Source: an uncultured Lachnospiraceae bacterium (GTDB lineage: Bacteria; Bacillota; Clostridia; Lachnospirales; Lachnospiraceae). Taken from it: a stretch of 64,000 bases of DNA. This document shows, piece after piece, positions 8,682-18,428 of this stretch; the stretch's first letter is position 1; each line of letters starts with the position of its first letter. The translations under genes were made by a program, and so were the position numbers. The notes beneath the pieces are model-generated. The model made no database searches. It was not told the origin of the DNA and saw nothing but the letters and a program-made list of their open reading frames with translations. The DNA lies in NCBI GenBank assembly GCA_947164865.1, contig CAMUYA010000001.1, positions 122,346 through 186,345 of the forward strand. The letters run 5' to 3'.

Positions 8682-10031
8682 CTACCGCTTTATCCTGCGC
8701 GCTTCGATATAATATCTCTTATCCTGCGCATGTCCCATGGAAAAGGTCTTTCTCGGGAGCACGCCGTCCGCCATAACGGTTTTGAAAAGCTGCTGCTTTC
8801 CCATGGCGGGAAGCAGGAATGAAATATTGCCTTCTCTCCTGCCCAGCTCTATGCAGGTATCGTCGCCGTGGATATAATCTATCTCCGATTCCCTGCCCTT
8901 AAGATACTCATCCAAAAATGCCTGGAGCGTACCTACGGCAAGCTGCTTTTCGGGATGAGGCACCACTATGGTACCTGTCTTATCGCTGTAGCAGTAGGTG
9001 ATATACTGCGCATCACTGCCGAGCCAGGACACATCCTGCAGGTATTTACCGGGTTCCTTTGAGACTTCTTCCGCACTCGCACCTTCTACAATTATACTAC
9101 CGCTTACCGTATCAGTAAATGCCTTTAAAAGCCTGCTTCCGTCAGTGTTAAATACTGTTCTGTGGATGGGTTCGAATGTAAGTGCATCATCATGGAGGTT
9201 TACCAACTCAATGAGCGCATATCGTGCGGGAAGGGCAGCCCACTCACTCTCGGGAACTGTCTTTTTGATGTTCTCATAGCACTGCTTGGCGGTGGCAAGG
9301 GAATGGTTTCCGTCTCCAACCGCAAAGAGCATGGGCGCAGCGCCTGTCATGCCGTACTTTGTATCCGATACTTCCTGCGAGGCGAGGCGTTTTAAAGCCT
9401 TGGAAATACTGTCCTTGGCATCATCACCGAGGAGATATCCCTTTATCTTTCCGCCGCCTTCCATGAGCTCGAAATCATATACTTTTTCGGATTCCGAAGT
9501 CATTTCCTTTATGGGCTCGATCACAGTTTTTTCGGGATCGTCTATGAGCAGCATAACATGGGGCAGTTCAAGGTCGGCATTTTCTCTCACCTTAACTCTG
9601 GGAGGTATCCTTGAAAGCACTGTCCCTTCAGTTGCCCTTATAAGAGCGTTGTTTCCGGGCTTAAATTCATAATCCTCAAGGTCGATCTTTCCGACAATAC
9701 CGCACCTTATGCGGCCGTCCGACTGTGTCCTTTCGATGTATATGAAGGAATCGTGATATTCCTTAAAAACCCCCTTTGAAAGATACTCTGCCATATTGGA
9801 ATTGATGCCGTTTATCCTCTGCGATACGTCATCGCCGTTAAGGTACACCTCCGGCAGGATCAGGTTAAGAGCCGAAGGGGCATCTCCCACTATCTGCTCC
9901 GCCTTCTCCCAGTATTCGGGCTGGGATGTGAACTGGTCACAGGCAACCACTGCCCACTTCGTCATATCCGCATCCTTGGGAAGCAGAATATCTGCGGGCG
10001 AAAAAGCTATGCTTTTAAATCTCTCATCCAT
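8682..10031 (-). CDS. DUF1015 family protein
   Basis: 449 residues, full length for DUF1015. Recognisable segments are FSPADILLPK near the N-terminus, VGDGNHSLATAKQ in the middle and the HGDDTCIEL region near the C-terminus. The family is cytosolic and its function is not known to me; in clostridia it often sits near serine or one-carbon metabolism genes, which are absent here. No signal peptide or membrane segment is seen. It is separated from the Hpt gene by about 100 bp and from the aldo/keto reductase by 72 T-rich base pairs without a convincing terminator. Confidence 0.75.
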   Translation of the reverse strand: MDERFKSIAFSPADILLPKDADMTKWAVVACDQFTSQPEYWEKAEQIVGDAPSALNLILPEVYLNGDDVSQRINGINSNMAEYLSKGVFKEYHDSFIYIERTQSDGRIRCGIVGKIDLEDYEFKPGNNALIRATEGTVLSRIPPRVKVRENADLELPHVMLLIDDPEKTVIEPIKEMTSESEKVYDFELMEGGGKIKGYLLGDDAKDSISKALKRLASQEVSDTKYGMTGAAPMLFAVGDGNHSLATAKQCYENIKKTVPESEWAALPARYALIELVNLHDDALTFEPIHRTVFNTDGSRLLKAFTDTVSGSIIVEGASAEEVSKEPGKYLQDVSWLGSDAQYITYCYSDKTGTIVVPHPEKQLAVGTLQAFLDEYLKGRESEIDYIHGDDTCIELGRREGNISFLLPAMGKQQLFKTVMADGVLPRKTFSMGHAQDKRYYIEARRIKR

Positions 10032-10103
10032 CTTGGAACACCTCGAACTATATTTCTTTTTTGTATTTCGCTATCCTTTTTTTGATTCTTTTTTGTGATT
10101 ATT

Positions 10104-11282
10104 TTAATACTTCATAACTATGGGTGCAAAAGTCTTGGCGATCTTATATATCGGGTCTTCCAAAACTCGCTTTGCATTCTTTAATTCTTTTCTGATCTCG
10201 ATATGCTGAGGGCAGTGCTGCTCGCACTTTCCGCACTCGATACAATTGGCCGGGCCGGTGTAGTCCTTCCTCAGAGCCGTGCACATATAATACTCACGGA
10301 AGGAATTCGCATATCCGTCCGAAGCACGCCTGTTATATGCGGAAAATACTCCCGGTATATCCACATTTTTAGGGCAGGGCATGCAATATCTGCAGCCTGT
10401 GCATCCCACCTTCATCTTGGACTCGATGGCGCTGACCACATCAGCATATAGCTTCCTGTCTTCCTCTGTCAGCTCGTGATCTTTAACATCCGATGCGATA
10501 CGGCAGTTTTCCTCCACCATTTCCACAGAGTTCATTCCGGAAAGCACGCAGGTGACCTCGGGCTGCTCCCACAGCCATCTCAAGGCCCACTCTACCGGAG
10601 TGCGCTTTATGGGGTATTTTTCAAATGCTTCATGCGCCGCTTTTGGAAGGTTGTTTACCAGCCTGCCTCCGCGAAGCGGTTCCATGATGACGACGGGAAT
10701 CCCCTTTTCCGCTGCCGCCTTTAAACCTGTAACACCTGCCTGAGAGTTCTCGTCCAGATAGTTGTACTGTATCTGGCAGAAATCCCAGTCGTACGCATTT
10801 AACAGCTCTATGAACATATCAGAGTTTCCGTGATAGGAAAATCCTACCTGCTCTATCTCACCCGTCTTTTTCTTATTCTCGATCCAGTCCTTTACTCCGA
10901 GGTCACAGAGCCTCTGCCATGTCTTTATATCCGTCAGCATGTGCATCAGATAGTAATTGACGTGATCGGTCCGAAGGCGCCTTAATTCCTCGTTGAAATA
11001 CTTATCGGGATCGGAAGGATTCTTGATCATATAATGGGGAAGCTTGGTGGCGATCCTTATCTTGTCGCGCACATTGTTCCTCTCGAAGATCTCTCCGATA
11101 AGAGCCTCGCTCCCACTGTAAACATAGGCTGTATCAAAGTAGTTCACACCAAGCTCGATGGAGCGCATTATCTCCCTTTCGGCCTTTTCAAGGTCCAGCT
11201 TTCCGCCCTTACTTGTAAAGCGCATACAACCGAACCCAAGCAGAGAAATGTCATTTCCTTTTCTGTCTTTCCTGTATTGCAT
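10104..11282 (-). CDS. aldo/keto reductase with C-terminal 4Fe-4S ferredoxin domain
   Basis: 392 residues. The N-terminal AKR barrel contains the catalytic set Asp/Tyr (FDTAYVYSG), Lys (IATKLPHY) and His (YYLMHML). The C-terminal third has two cysteine clusters typical of bacterial-type ferredoxins: CTGCRYCMPCP and CIECGKCEQHCP. Such fused enzymes are common in anaerobes and probably transfer electrons between an Fe-S centre and an oxidoreductase substrate; the substrate is unknown. It lies 19 bp downstream of a small hypothetical gene and may be cotranscribed with it. Confidence 0.88.
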   Translation of the reverse strand: MQYRKDRKGNDISLLGFGCMRFTSKGGKLDLEKAEREIMRSIELGVNYFDTAYVYSGSEALIGEIFERNNVRDKIRIATKLPHYMIKNPSDPDKYFNEELRRLRTDHVNYYLMHMLTDIKTWQRLCDLGVKDWIENKKKTGEIEQVGFSYHGNSDMFIELLNAYDWDFCQIQYNYLDENSQAGVTGLKAAAEKGIPVVIMEPLRGGRLVNNLPKAAHEAFEKYPIKRTPVEWALRWLWEQPEVTCVLSGMNSVEMVEENCRIASDVKDHELTEEDRKLYADVVSAIESKMKVGCTGCRYCMPCPKNVDIPGVFSAYNRRASDGYANSFREYYMCTALRKDYTGPANCIECGKCEQHCPQHIEIRKELKNAKRVLEDPIYKIAKTFAPIVMKY

Positions 11283-11301
11283 ATTTTGTCTCCGTTAGTC
11301 C

Positions 11302-11697
11302 TTACAGCACTCTGGTGTCAAAGTCGGTTCCGCTCTCTTCTCTCATTTTGCGGATGAAAGGATCCGGATCCTTTTCCATCTGCAGCATTATATCCAATGA
11401 TTCGACAAAAAGCCGCTCCGTTCTGTAGCGGTTCATCTCATCATGCCGGTCCATGTAAGCCTTGAAATGATCCACCTGCCAGACGATTATGTCCGTCAGG
11501 TGAAAGCCCGCTACCTCATAGCCGTCCCAAAAGCTCCCAGTATCATGATAATACGCAAGCTCCTTTAACACGCCCTCGGACCTTAGCATCCTGCTCCAAA
11601 GGTCCTCGCTGAAGGCCTCGTCTTTTCCGGCTTTTTCGGCAAGGCTGAGTATGAAATTGTGCAGGGCATCAAATGCCTTTTTTTGCTCTTCTGTCAT
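11302..11697 (-). CDS. conserved hypothetical protein, helical, 131 residues
   Basis: I do not recognise the family. The protein is acidic, predicted mostly helical, with no signal peptide, membrane span or cysteines. A His/Asp/Trp-rich middle (VAGFHLTDIIVWQVDHFK) could form a metal or ligand site, but this is speculation. It begins with MTEEQKKAFDAL and is encoded 19 bp upstream of the aldo/keto reductase. An intrinsic terminator for the preceding ZIP gene lies about 40 bp upstream, so it probably starts its own transcript. Confidence 0.6.
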   Translation of the reverse strand: MTEEQKKAFDALHNFILSLAEKAGKDEAFSEDLWSRMLRSEGVLKELAYYHDTGSFWDGYEVAGFHLTDIIVWQVDHFKAYMDRHDEMNRYRTERLFVESLDIMLQMEKDPDPFIRKMREESGTDFDTRVL

Positions 11698-11736
11698 TTC
11701 TTTACCTCACTTGATCATCTTTCTCATTTTAACACA

Positions 11737-11773
11737 AAAATACCTGCCGGGAAAATCCCTGACAGGTATTTTA
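11737..11773 (-). terminator. intrinsic terminator after the ZIP transporter gene
   Basis: TACCTGTC and GGCAGGTA arms enclose an inner AGGGA...TCCC stem; on the minus strand the hairpin is followed by TTTTTGTGTT. It lies 35-70 bp after the stop of the ZIP transporter gene and should end the metal operon transcript. A-rich sequence on the other side would allow bidirectional action. Confidence 0.8.
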
Positions 11774-11807
11774 ATAGTCTTTTTATATTAATTTAACAAT
11801 ATGCTTT

Positions 11808-12590
11808 TTACCCCAGAGCAACATCCAGCGCCATCATAAGGCTAAAGCCCACCGCAAATGCTATAACACCTATATTGGTGTGTTCGCCCGCCGACATCTC
11901 GGGGATCAGCTCCTCCACGACAACGTAAAGCATCGCGCCTGCCGCAAAGGATAAAAAATAGGGCATGGCGGGTACTATAAAGCCTGCAAGTACCACGGTA
12001 AGTGCTCCGAACACGGGCTCAACCGCCCCGGATAGGACTCCGAGCACAAAGGACTTTGGCTTGCTCTTTCCTTCCGCGTACAGAGGCATAGATATGATGG
12101 CGCCCTCCGGGAAGTTCTGTATTGCGATTCCCAGCGCAAGAGCAAGTGCCCCGCCTGCGGTGATCATTCCCGCTCCGTTTAAGAGTCCGGCGTATACCAC
12201 GCCCACCGCCATTCCTTCGGGAATGTTGTGAAGCGTAACGGCAAGCACCATCATCGCCGTTCTGGTAAGATGGCTCTTGGGACCCTCGATCTGGTTGGCG
12301 GCTCTGTGCAAATGAGGTATCACATGGTCCAGTAAAAGCAGGAACAATATGCCGAGCCAGAAGCCGATAAATGCGGGAAGAAAGGCAAATCTTCCCATAA
12401 CGGACGACTGCTCGATGGCAGGCACTATAAGGCTCCATATGGAGGCGGCCACCATCACTCCGGCAGCAAAGCCGCTGAGGGCTTTCTGGACCCCGGTCTT
12501 TAATTCCTTTTTCAGAATGAATACACAGGCAGCGCCAAGGGCAGTGCCCGCAAATGGTATCAGTAATCCGGTAATAACAGTTTTCATCAA
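11808..12590 (-). CDS. ZIP-family divalent metal transporter (ZupT-like)
   Basis: 260 residues with about eight membrane helices. The two signature segments that line the ZIP metal path are present: HNIPEGMAVG in helix 4 and NFPEGAIISMPL in helix 5. ZIP proteins import Zn2+, Fe2+ or Mn2+ into the cytosol. The gene lies 88 bp downstream of feoB on the same strand, and the first terminator seen after feoB is behind this gene, so it is probably the last member of the metal operon. That makes iron or manganese a reasonable guess at substrate, but zinc is not excluded. Confidence 0.87.
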   Translation of the reverse strand: MMKTVITGLLIPFAGTALGAACVFILKKELKTGVQKALSGFAAGVMVAASIWSLIVPAIEQSSVMGRFAFLPAFIGFWLGILFLLLLDHVIPHLHRAANQIEGPKSHLTRTAMMVLAVTLHNIPEGMAVGVVYAGLLNGAGMITAGGALALALGIAIQNFPEGAIISMPLYAEGKSKPKSFVLGVLSGAVEPVFGALTVVLAGFIVPAMPYFLSFAAGAMLYVVVEELIPEMSAGEHTNIGVIAFAVGFSLMMALDVALG

Positions 12591-12678
12591 GTATTTACCA
12601 TCCTTTCAGGTTCATCTGCTCAGGATCATTGTACCATTAAGCGGCCATTATTGCCATATTGCTTTACTTTGAGATGCT

Positions 12679-14700
12679 TTACCATATCAAAAGTCCGATA
12701 TGGTATGCGATAAATGCAAGCAGCAATGAAAATGCCGTGTAGTACAGTGAGATAAGTGCTGTCCACTTCCCTGAGTGTGTTTCCTTGTATGTTGCTGCGA
12801 GAGCCACGATACAGGGAACATTAAACGTTACGGCAAAAATAAATGCGAGTGCCTCGGGCTTTGCGATATTTGCGAGAAGAAGGGCCGCCTGATTGTCAAC
12901 TGCGGCATTGGATCCCATAACTGCGCCGTAGATTGTTCCCGTTCCGGAATAAAGTGCGGTAAGCACTCCCACAGCACCCTCTTTTCCGACGGATGAAGCC
13001 ACATATGCGGTAAAGAGCTTCCAGTTTAATCCGAACACCTTTGTTACAGGCTCTATTGCGTTTCCTATCTTGTAAAGGATGGTGCTCTCCGGTATTCCGT
13101 CGGCTGTGTAGGACAGAAACCAGAAGATAGCACAGATAGGAATGATCACCTTGATAACGCGGAAGAAAGTATCCTTTGTTCTTCCAAGCACATATTTAAA
13201 CAGTGATCCCCACTTGGGCTTGTGATAGGGCGGAAGCTCCATGATAAGTCCGAACCTGTCGTTCTTTTTTACAAGAGACGGTCCGAATATCTTGGCGATA
13301 AGGAACATGTTAAGTACCATCACAAGCAAAATGATCACTATGATAAGCGGAGCACCCATTCCGAAGAAATTGGATGCCAGCATAGGTATGATCGCCCATG
13401 CGGCTCCGCAGGGTACGGACCATGCCAGGGCAATGGTAAGCACCTTCTGGCCCCAGTTGTCGATGACTCTTGCACCGGCAGCTCCTCCCATGGTACATCC
13501 GAAGCTGATAAGGAAAGGCATAACGGACTTTCCCTGCAGTCCCAGCTTACCCATGGTGTTGTCGTACACGTAGGAGATCCTGGCCATGATGCCGATCTCC
13601 TCGAGCATTCCGAATACCAGCGTAACGCCGAACACAAAGCCCAGCATCTGTATGATATATGAAACGGACTGTATCAGTACCTGTGTGATCACTCCGTTCA
13701 GTATGGGATGCACACCGCCTTCCGCCAGTGCTGCGTTTAAAGCCGATGCCCCCATTGTTATCACTGTTCCTATTCCCATGAAGGGAAGTGCGGGAATGAA
13801 TGAAGCAAGAAGACCTCCGATGATAACGAGTATGACCAGGGGCTTTCCCCATACTTTATGTGTAATAGCTCTGTCAAATTTACCGAATACCGGTTTTGTT
13901 TCTGTTTTGTTGATCGCTCCCTCAAGAAGCATGTCTATCCAATTAAATTTACTCTGACCCGTATAAAGGGCGCCCTTATCGAGCTTTTCTATGATCTCTT
14001 TATATTTCTTCTTTTCTTCCTCCTTTAATTCAAAAGATACTTTGGAACGTACTATCTTATCGCCTTCCGCGATCTTTGCGGTGATCCACATGGGCGAATA
14101 GTTCTTCATGACATTTTCGGGTATTATTGACATAAGGTCGCTAAACCCATCGATCTTTTTGTACTCCTCCAGAAGGGATGATGTCTCAAGCTTTGTTTTA
14201 TTTTTTACAGCTTCTTCAAGGCATCTGTAAAAGCTGTCATACTGATTTTTATCCGTTGCGGAAAAAAGAGCCACGGGTATGGAAAGCTTTTTCTTAAGCG
14301 CATCAACATCTATCTGCTTTCCCTGATCCAATGCAACATCCGCCAGGTTCAGCATCAGAAAGCAGGGGACTTCGATTCCCGCATAATCCGCGAGCATAAA
14401 CAGGCTTCTTTCAAGCTGGGAGCTGTCGGCTATGATGCATACAACATCAGCCTTGCCCGATGCTATGTAATCTCTTGTTATCACTTCCTCATCGGAGTTT
14501 GCCGAAAGAGAATAGGTTCCCGGAAGGTCGGTGACGATATAATCTTTTCCGCCCCTCGCAAAAGAGCCTTCCTTTTTTTCGATCGTCTTTCCGGGCCAGT
14601 TTCCTACGTGCTGCTTCATTCCCGTGACGCCGTTAAAAAGCGTCGATTTTCCCGAATTGGGCTGTCCCAAAAGGGCTACCACAGTTTTTCCGTCAATCAT
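12679..14700 (-). CDS. feoB: ferrous iron transport protein B (FeoB)
   Basis: 673 residues. The N-terminal G domain shows G1 GQPNSGKST (12-20), G3 DLPGTYSL and G4 NLAD; a helical domain (about 165-265) follows, then about eight to ten membrane helices containing two gate-like regions (around GCTMGGAAGARV and the region near VASSVGKEGAVG). FeoB imports Fe2+ in anaerobes. The C-terminal cytoplasmic tail of E. coli FeoB is missing, as in many Firmicutes. The start ATG overlaps the feoA stop by 4 bp (ATGA). Confidence 0.95.
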   Translation of the reverse strand: MIDGKTVVALLGQPNSGKSTLFNGVTGMKQHVGNWPGKTIEKKEGSFARGGKDYIVTDLPGTYSLSANSDEEVITRDYIASGKADVVCIIADSSQLERSLFMLADYAGIEVPCFLMLNLADVALDQGKQIDVDALKKKLSIPVALFSATDKNQYDSFYRCLEEAVKNKTKLETSSLLEEYKKIDGFSDLMSIIPENVMKNYSPMWITAKIAEGDKIVRSKVSFELKEEEKKKYKEIIEKLDKGALYTGQSKFNWIDMLLEGAINKTETKPVFGKFDRAITHKVWGKPLVILVIIGGLLASFIPALPFMGIGTVITMGASALNAALAEGGVHPILNGVITQVLIQSVSYIIQMLGFVFGVTLVFGMLEEIGIMARISYVYDNTMGKLGLQGKSVMPFLISFGCTMGGAAGARVIDNWGQKVLTIALAWSVPCGAAWAIIPMLASNFFGMGAPLIIVIILLVMVLNMFLIAKIFGPSLVKKNDRFGLIMELPPYHKPKWGSLFKYVLGRTKDTFFRVIKVIIPICAIFWFLSYTADGIPESTILYKIGNAIEPVTKVFGLNWKLFTAYVASSVGKEGAVGVLTALYSGTGTIYGAVMGSNAAVDNQAALLLANIAKPEALAFIFAVTFNVPCIVALAATYKETHSGKWTALISLYYTAFSLLLAFIAYHIGLLIW

Positions 14701-14927
14701 GATACTTTCTCCTCCACCTTGATATTTTCACTCTCTTTTTTGTTCAGGGCGATCATCGTGTCTCTTGAATAGACAAGCAGAGGCCTGTTCTTGTCATTTT
14801 TGATGATCTTGACATTGCATCCCGGCGTAAGCCCGATGGATGTAATGCGGCTCAGAAACCTTGTATCGCCGTCGATCTGCACGATGACTGCCTCCTTTCC
14901 TGCGGGGATAGTGCTGATAAACTTCAT
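14697..14927 (-). CDS. feoA: ferrous iron transport protein A (FeoA)
   Basis: 76 residues forming one SH3-like FeoA domain, with characteristic RITSIGLTPGCNVKI. FeoA is a small cytosolic partner required for FeoB activity. The gene overlaps feoB by 4 bp and follows the FtsX-type permease gene by 30 bp. A GAGGAAG Shine-Dalgarno precedes the ATG. Placement directly behind an ABC exporter pair is unusual and ties that pair to iron uptake or to the same stress response. Confidence 0.92.
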   Translation of the reverse strand: MKFISTIPAGKEAVIVQIDGDTRFLSRITSIGLTPGCNVKIIKNDKNRPLLVYSRDTMIALNKKESENIKVEEKVS

Positions 14928-14957
14928 AACTCTCTTCCTCCTTATTTATCCATTCTT

Positions 14958-17606
14958 CTATTCCACGTTTTTGAGGGCTTCCGTAAGCGGTATCCTGCGG
15001 ATCCTTCGCAAGTCTATAAGTGCCACTATCGTATATGCGACAAGCACCATAACGACACATTTGAGTATGGGCAGAAAATCCATTTCAAACTTGAACCATC
15101 CTGCCATTCCGTACATGATGTATCTCCAGAGCCATGCCACGAAATAGTAACTGAGGGCTGCTGCCGCCGCGGTAGATATAACCACCACGATGGTGGTAAG
15201 CAGTACATAAAGGCTTCCTATCTCTCCCGGCTTATATCCCAGCACCTTTACCATTGATATCGATCCTGCGTTGTTTTCGATGATTATCTTTGTGAGCAGG
15301 TATATTATCAGTATGGCCATAGCCGCACAGAAATACGAGAAAATGTCCATTATCCCGCCCATGGAATAAGAAAGCTGTCTGGCCATGGCCATCAGGTCGA
15401 ATCTGGTGATCACAGCGCCTATATACTTATCGTCGATGTCCTTTATCTCTTTGTTGGATATGAATCCGGAAAAGCTTCCCTTTTCGTTTCCGAACACTTC
15501 ATTAAAGCTGTCGTTGGGCATCATGATGGATAAGCTTCCGAATACCTCATGTATCCCTGCCACTTCGAATCTGTAAGCATCCTTGGCAAACTTTGCCTTC
15601 AGCTCTATCTCGTCCCCGGTATCTATCCCGAATTTGTCGGCATAATCGGCGGAAATATATACTTTTCCCTTCGGAAGATCGTAGGGAAGATCAAATATCT
15701 TACTTCCGTCCGAATAACCGTATACGGTTATCTCCTCTCCCACGCGCACGCCCGATACCGTGCTTAAGCTGTCCATGGAGAACTCTTCTGCAGTGGCTGT
15801 ATCCGTTGTTATCCTGTTTCCGTCATCATCCTCCGTGGTCTTTAGGATCACCTGATAATCGGCGATAGCGAAGGTATCGGCCTTAGACATGTATTTATCC
15901 AGGGTATAGGGCATTCCCACCGAGAATATGAGAAGCACCATCACAAAGAATATTCCTGCAAAGAGCACCAGATATCCCGGAATATTCTGACCCAGGATGC
16001 GAAGCCTGAACCTGGTGAAAAACTTGAATTTCGGAAGCCTTACAGCCTTCTTGTTCTTGCGAAGAGAAAGGTCTCCCCTCAGGAATTTAAGAGGTGATAT
16101 CCTGAGCCTTATCGCCACTGTCACTACATTGATGATGATAACGGTTACTACCGGAAATACCGTCGTTCTGATGAATGCATCCGCATCCCAGTATGTCTTA
16201 ATGGGGGGCAGGGAGTAGGATCTTGAATATATGAATATAACTACGTTTTTCAAAACCGTATACCCTATAAGATTACCCAGCAAAGCTGATATGATCGTGA
16301 GCATTATGGGAACCGAAACATAGTGCCTTAGAAGTTCTCCTCTCGTGTATCCCGAAGCGCGCAGAGTTCCTATGACCTTTGCTTCACTCGTGATCGTATT
16401 GCTTGCGGTAATGGCAAAAATAAACGCAAGCACCACCACGAACACAATGAGCAGCACCTCACACATTGCCTTATCGCTGCCCATATCATTGGGTGCGAAG
16501 TGTATGGCCTGGCAGGCATATTCCGGAACAAAGTCCGTAAGCTCGGTGATGTTATCCTCGTAGGGCTCGAGTGCTTCAAGGTTATCGACATATTCATCTA
16601 TAGTGGGTTGCAGAGCCTTAAGAGCATCTGCTTCCGCCTGAAGAGCATCCCCCTCCTCTTTCAGGGCATCTCCTCTTTTTTGAAGATCGGCTGCTTTTGA
16701 CTGAACATCCTCCCCCTTTAGCATCAGCTCCTTCAGTTCTTTTCCTTCCGCTTCGAGCTTAGCCGCACGTTCCTGAAGCTCATCTCCCCGCTCTTCCAAC
16801 TCATCTGCCTTATCCTGCACATCTTCGAGATAGGCTTTCCAGATATCTACGTTATCTGCCAGTTCCTTAGCTGCATCCTCGTCGTCGAGGTAGCCGCCCG
16901 TAGCCGCAAGCACGGCCACCTTGGGGATGAGATCGTCGGCGAGGGTTTTCTTTTCCTCATCCGTTTCAGGCCTGTCGTTGTACTGATATGCGTACTGCCA
17001 CACAGTATCGGCATCCAGCTTTTCAAAGCACTCCGGGGTCACGCACGCGATATCGAAGGTGATGGCATCAAACATGGTGTCGGTGTTTTTCTTGTAAAGC
17101 GTGCTGTAATCCGAAAAGCTCACAAGGCCTGTGACAGTCATCTTACTGTCACCTACCATAATGGTATCGCCGACTTTTATGCCTATGTTCCCCGCATGTC
17201 TGAAGTCTATTGCGATCTCGTCGTTTCCCGTGGGCATTTTTCCTTCTTTTACCGCCGCAAGATTAACATCTTTTCTGATCTCAAATACGCGGATCGTCCC
17301 ATCCGCATCCCCGAAGGGTTCTTTATCTTCGTCAAAATCTTTATAAAACTGCGGGTATAGCTTTATGCCTTCATCTTCGATCTTGCCTTTAAGAAAATCC
17401 GTGGGCTCATCCTTCAGTTCAAAATGGCCGTCTTCGATGTTGTAATCCGCATAGCAGTCCGCAAAGGTCCTTTCCATGCTGTTGTTTCCGACATACATTG
17501 CGCTCACCAGGCTTATTGTCAAAAGCAAAAGCAGGCACAGGATCAGATATTTTTTCCAGTCCTTTTTTATATTCTTCGGAACTCTTTTAAATAATGGATT
17601 TATCAT
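14958..17606 (-). CDS. FtsX/MacB-type ABC transporter permease with coiled-coil ectodomain
   Basis: 882 residues. One N-terminal helix (about 18-40) is followed by a large extracytoplasmic domain, a set of helices at about 380-500 with FtsX features, a short segment near 555, a second extracytoplasmic domain, and three helices at about 765-865. The first ectodomain contains a long charged coiled coil (about 240-350) built of repeats such as GDELQERAAKLEAEG and GDALKEEGDALQ. Such permeases act as mechanotransmission or lipid/peptide exporters rather than importers. It pairs with the ATPase encoded 42 bp upstream; feoA starts 30 bp downstream. Substrate unknown. Confidence 0.85.
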   Translation of the reverse strand: MINPLFKRVPKNIKKDWKKYLILCLLLLLTISLVSAMYVGNNSMERTFADCYADYNIEDGHFELKDEPTDFLKGKIEDEGIKLYPQFYKDFDEDKEPFGDADGTIRVFEIRKDVNLAAVKEGKMPTGNDEIAIDFRHAGNIGIKVGDTIMVGDSKMTVTGLVSFSDYSTLYKKNTDTMFDAITFDIACVTPECFEKLDADTVWQYAYQYNDRPETDEEKKTLADDLIPKVAVLAATGGYLDDEDAAKELADNVDIWKAYLEDVQDKADELEERGDELQERAAKLEAEGKELKELMLKGEDVQSKAADLQKRGDALKEEGDALQAEADALKALQPTIDEYVDNLEALEPYEDNITELTDFVPEYACQAIHFAPNDMGSDKAMCEVLLIVFVVVLAFIFAITASNTITSEAKVIGTLRASGYTRGELLRHYVSVPIMLTIISALLGNLIGYTVLKNVVIFIYSRSYSLPPIKTYWDADAFIRTTVFPVVTVIIINVVTVAIRLRISPLKFLRGDLSLRKNKKAVRLPKFKFFTRFRLRILGQNIPGYLVLFAGIFFVMVLLIFSVGMPYTLDKYMSKADTFAIADYQVILKTTEDDDGNRITTDTATAEEFSMDSLSTVSGVRVGEEITVYGYSDGSKIFDLPYDLPKGKVYISADYADKFGIDTGDEIELKAKFAKDAYRFEVAGIHEVFGSLSIMMPNDSFNEVFGNEKGSFSGFISNKEIKDIDDKYIGAVITRFDLMAMARQLSYSMGGIMDIFSYFCAAMAILIIYLLTKIIIENNAGSISMVKVLGYKPGEIGSLYVLLTTIVVVISTAAAAALSYYFVAWLWRYIMYGMAGWFKFEMDFLPILKCVVMVLVAYTIVALIDLRRIRRIPLTEALKNVE

Positions 17607-17648
17607 GGTTCTCTCTTCTTTCGCATCATTTGATCCGGCGGATCCTGA

Positions 17649-18365
17649 TTACCAGTCAAGCTCCGTAGCGCTTATTTTGTTTTCGTTGATAATGCTCTTT
17701 CGCACTTTGCCGTCACGCAGCTTTATCGTGTGGTCGGCCATATGCTGGATGGCTTCGTTGTGCGTTACCATGATCACCGTGTTTCCGTATTTCTGATTCA
17801 CGTCCTCTATCAGCTTTAAGATCTCCTTTGATGTGTTGTAATCAAGGGCGCCCGTTGGCTCATCGCACAGCAGGATATCGGGATTCTTGATGATGGCGCG
17901 GCCTATTGATGTCCTCTGCTGCTGCCCGCCGGAAAGCTGATTGGGGAGCTTATGCCTGTGCTCATAGAGTCCGAGCGTCTTTAAAAGCTCATCGATATCA
18001 AGCGCCTTATCCGACAGATACGCGCCCACTTCAATATTTTCTTTAACTGTAAGATTGGGAATTAAATTATAGAGTTGAAAGACGTAACCAAGATGTTTTC
18101 TTCTGTACTGTGTAAGAGCCTTTTCGTCCATATCGCGGAGTTTGTCTCCCCCTATCGCGATATATCCCTCATCCGCGCTGTCTATCCCCCCGATGATATT
18201 TAACAGTGTGGACTTTCCTGACCCCGACGGTCCGAGAAGCACACAGAACTCGCCTTTGGTCACCGTAAAGTCCATCCCCCTTAAGACCTCCTGTCTGCTG
18301 TCCCCTTCCCCATAAGCCTTGAAGACATTGCTGACTTCAAGAAACTTTTCTTCCGACATTGTCAT
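17649..18365 (-). CDS. MacB/LolD-type ABC transporter ATP-binding protein
   Basis: 238 residues with Walker A GPSGSGKST, the signature LSGGQQQR and Walker B LLCDEPTGALD followed by a His switch (VTHNEA). The sequence type (one ATPase for an FtsX-like permease) matches its 882-residue neighbour. It is the first gene of the promoter at 18453-18481, with a GAGGTGG Shine-Dalgarno before MTMSEEK. An alternative start at the second Met (MSEEKFL) is two codons in. It supplies ATP hydrolysis for the permease; the three palindromes upstream imply tight repression of the operon. Confidence 0.92.
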   Translation of the reverse strand: MTMSEEKFLEVSNVFKAYGEGDSRQEVLRGMDFTVTKGEFCVLLGPSGSGKSTLLNIIGGIDSADEGYIAIGGDKLRDMDEKALTQYRRKHLGYVFQLYNLIPNLTVKENIEVGAYLSDKALDIDELLKTLGLYEHRHKLPNQLSGGQQQRTSIGRAIIKNPDILLCDEPTGALDYNTSKEILKLIEDVNQKYGNTVIMVTHNEAIQHMADHTIKLRDGKVRKSIINENKISATELDW

Positions 18366-18394
18366 TGGAATCCACCTCGATATAAACTATTGTG

Positions 18395-18410
18395 ATTAGT
18401 CAAGGCTAAC
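18395..18410. promoter_or_regulatory. operator-like palindrome 1 (downstream copy)
   Basis: ATTAG-TCAAGG-CTAAC, the same 5-6-5 layout as the two copies nearer the promoter, with one mismatch. It lies in the leader, about 30 bp before the ATPase start codon. Centre-to-centre distance to the next copy is 34 bp. Confidence 0.6.
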
Positions 18411-18428
18411 CGCGTGTTAAATAAAAAA

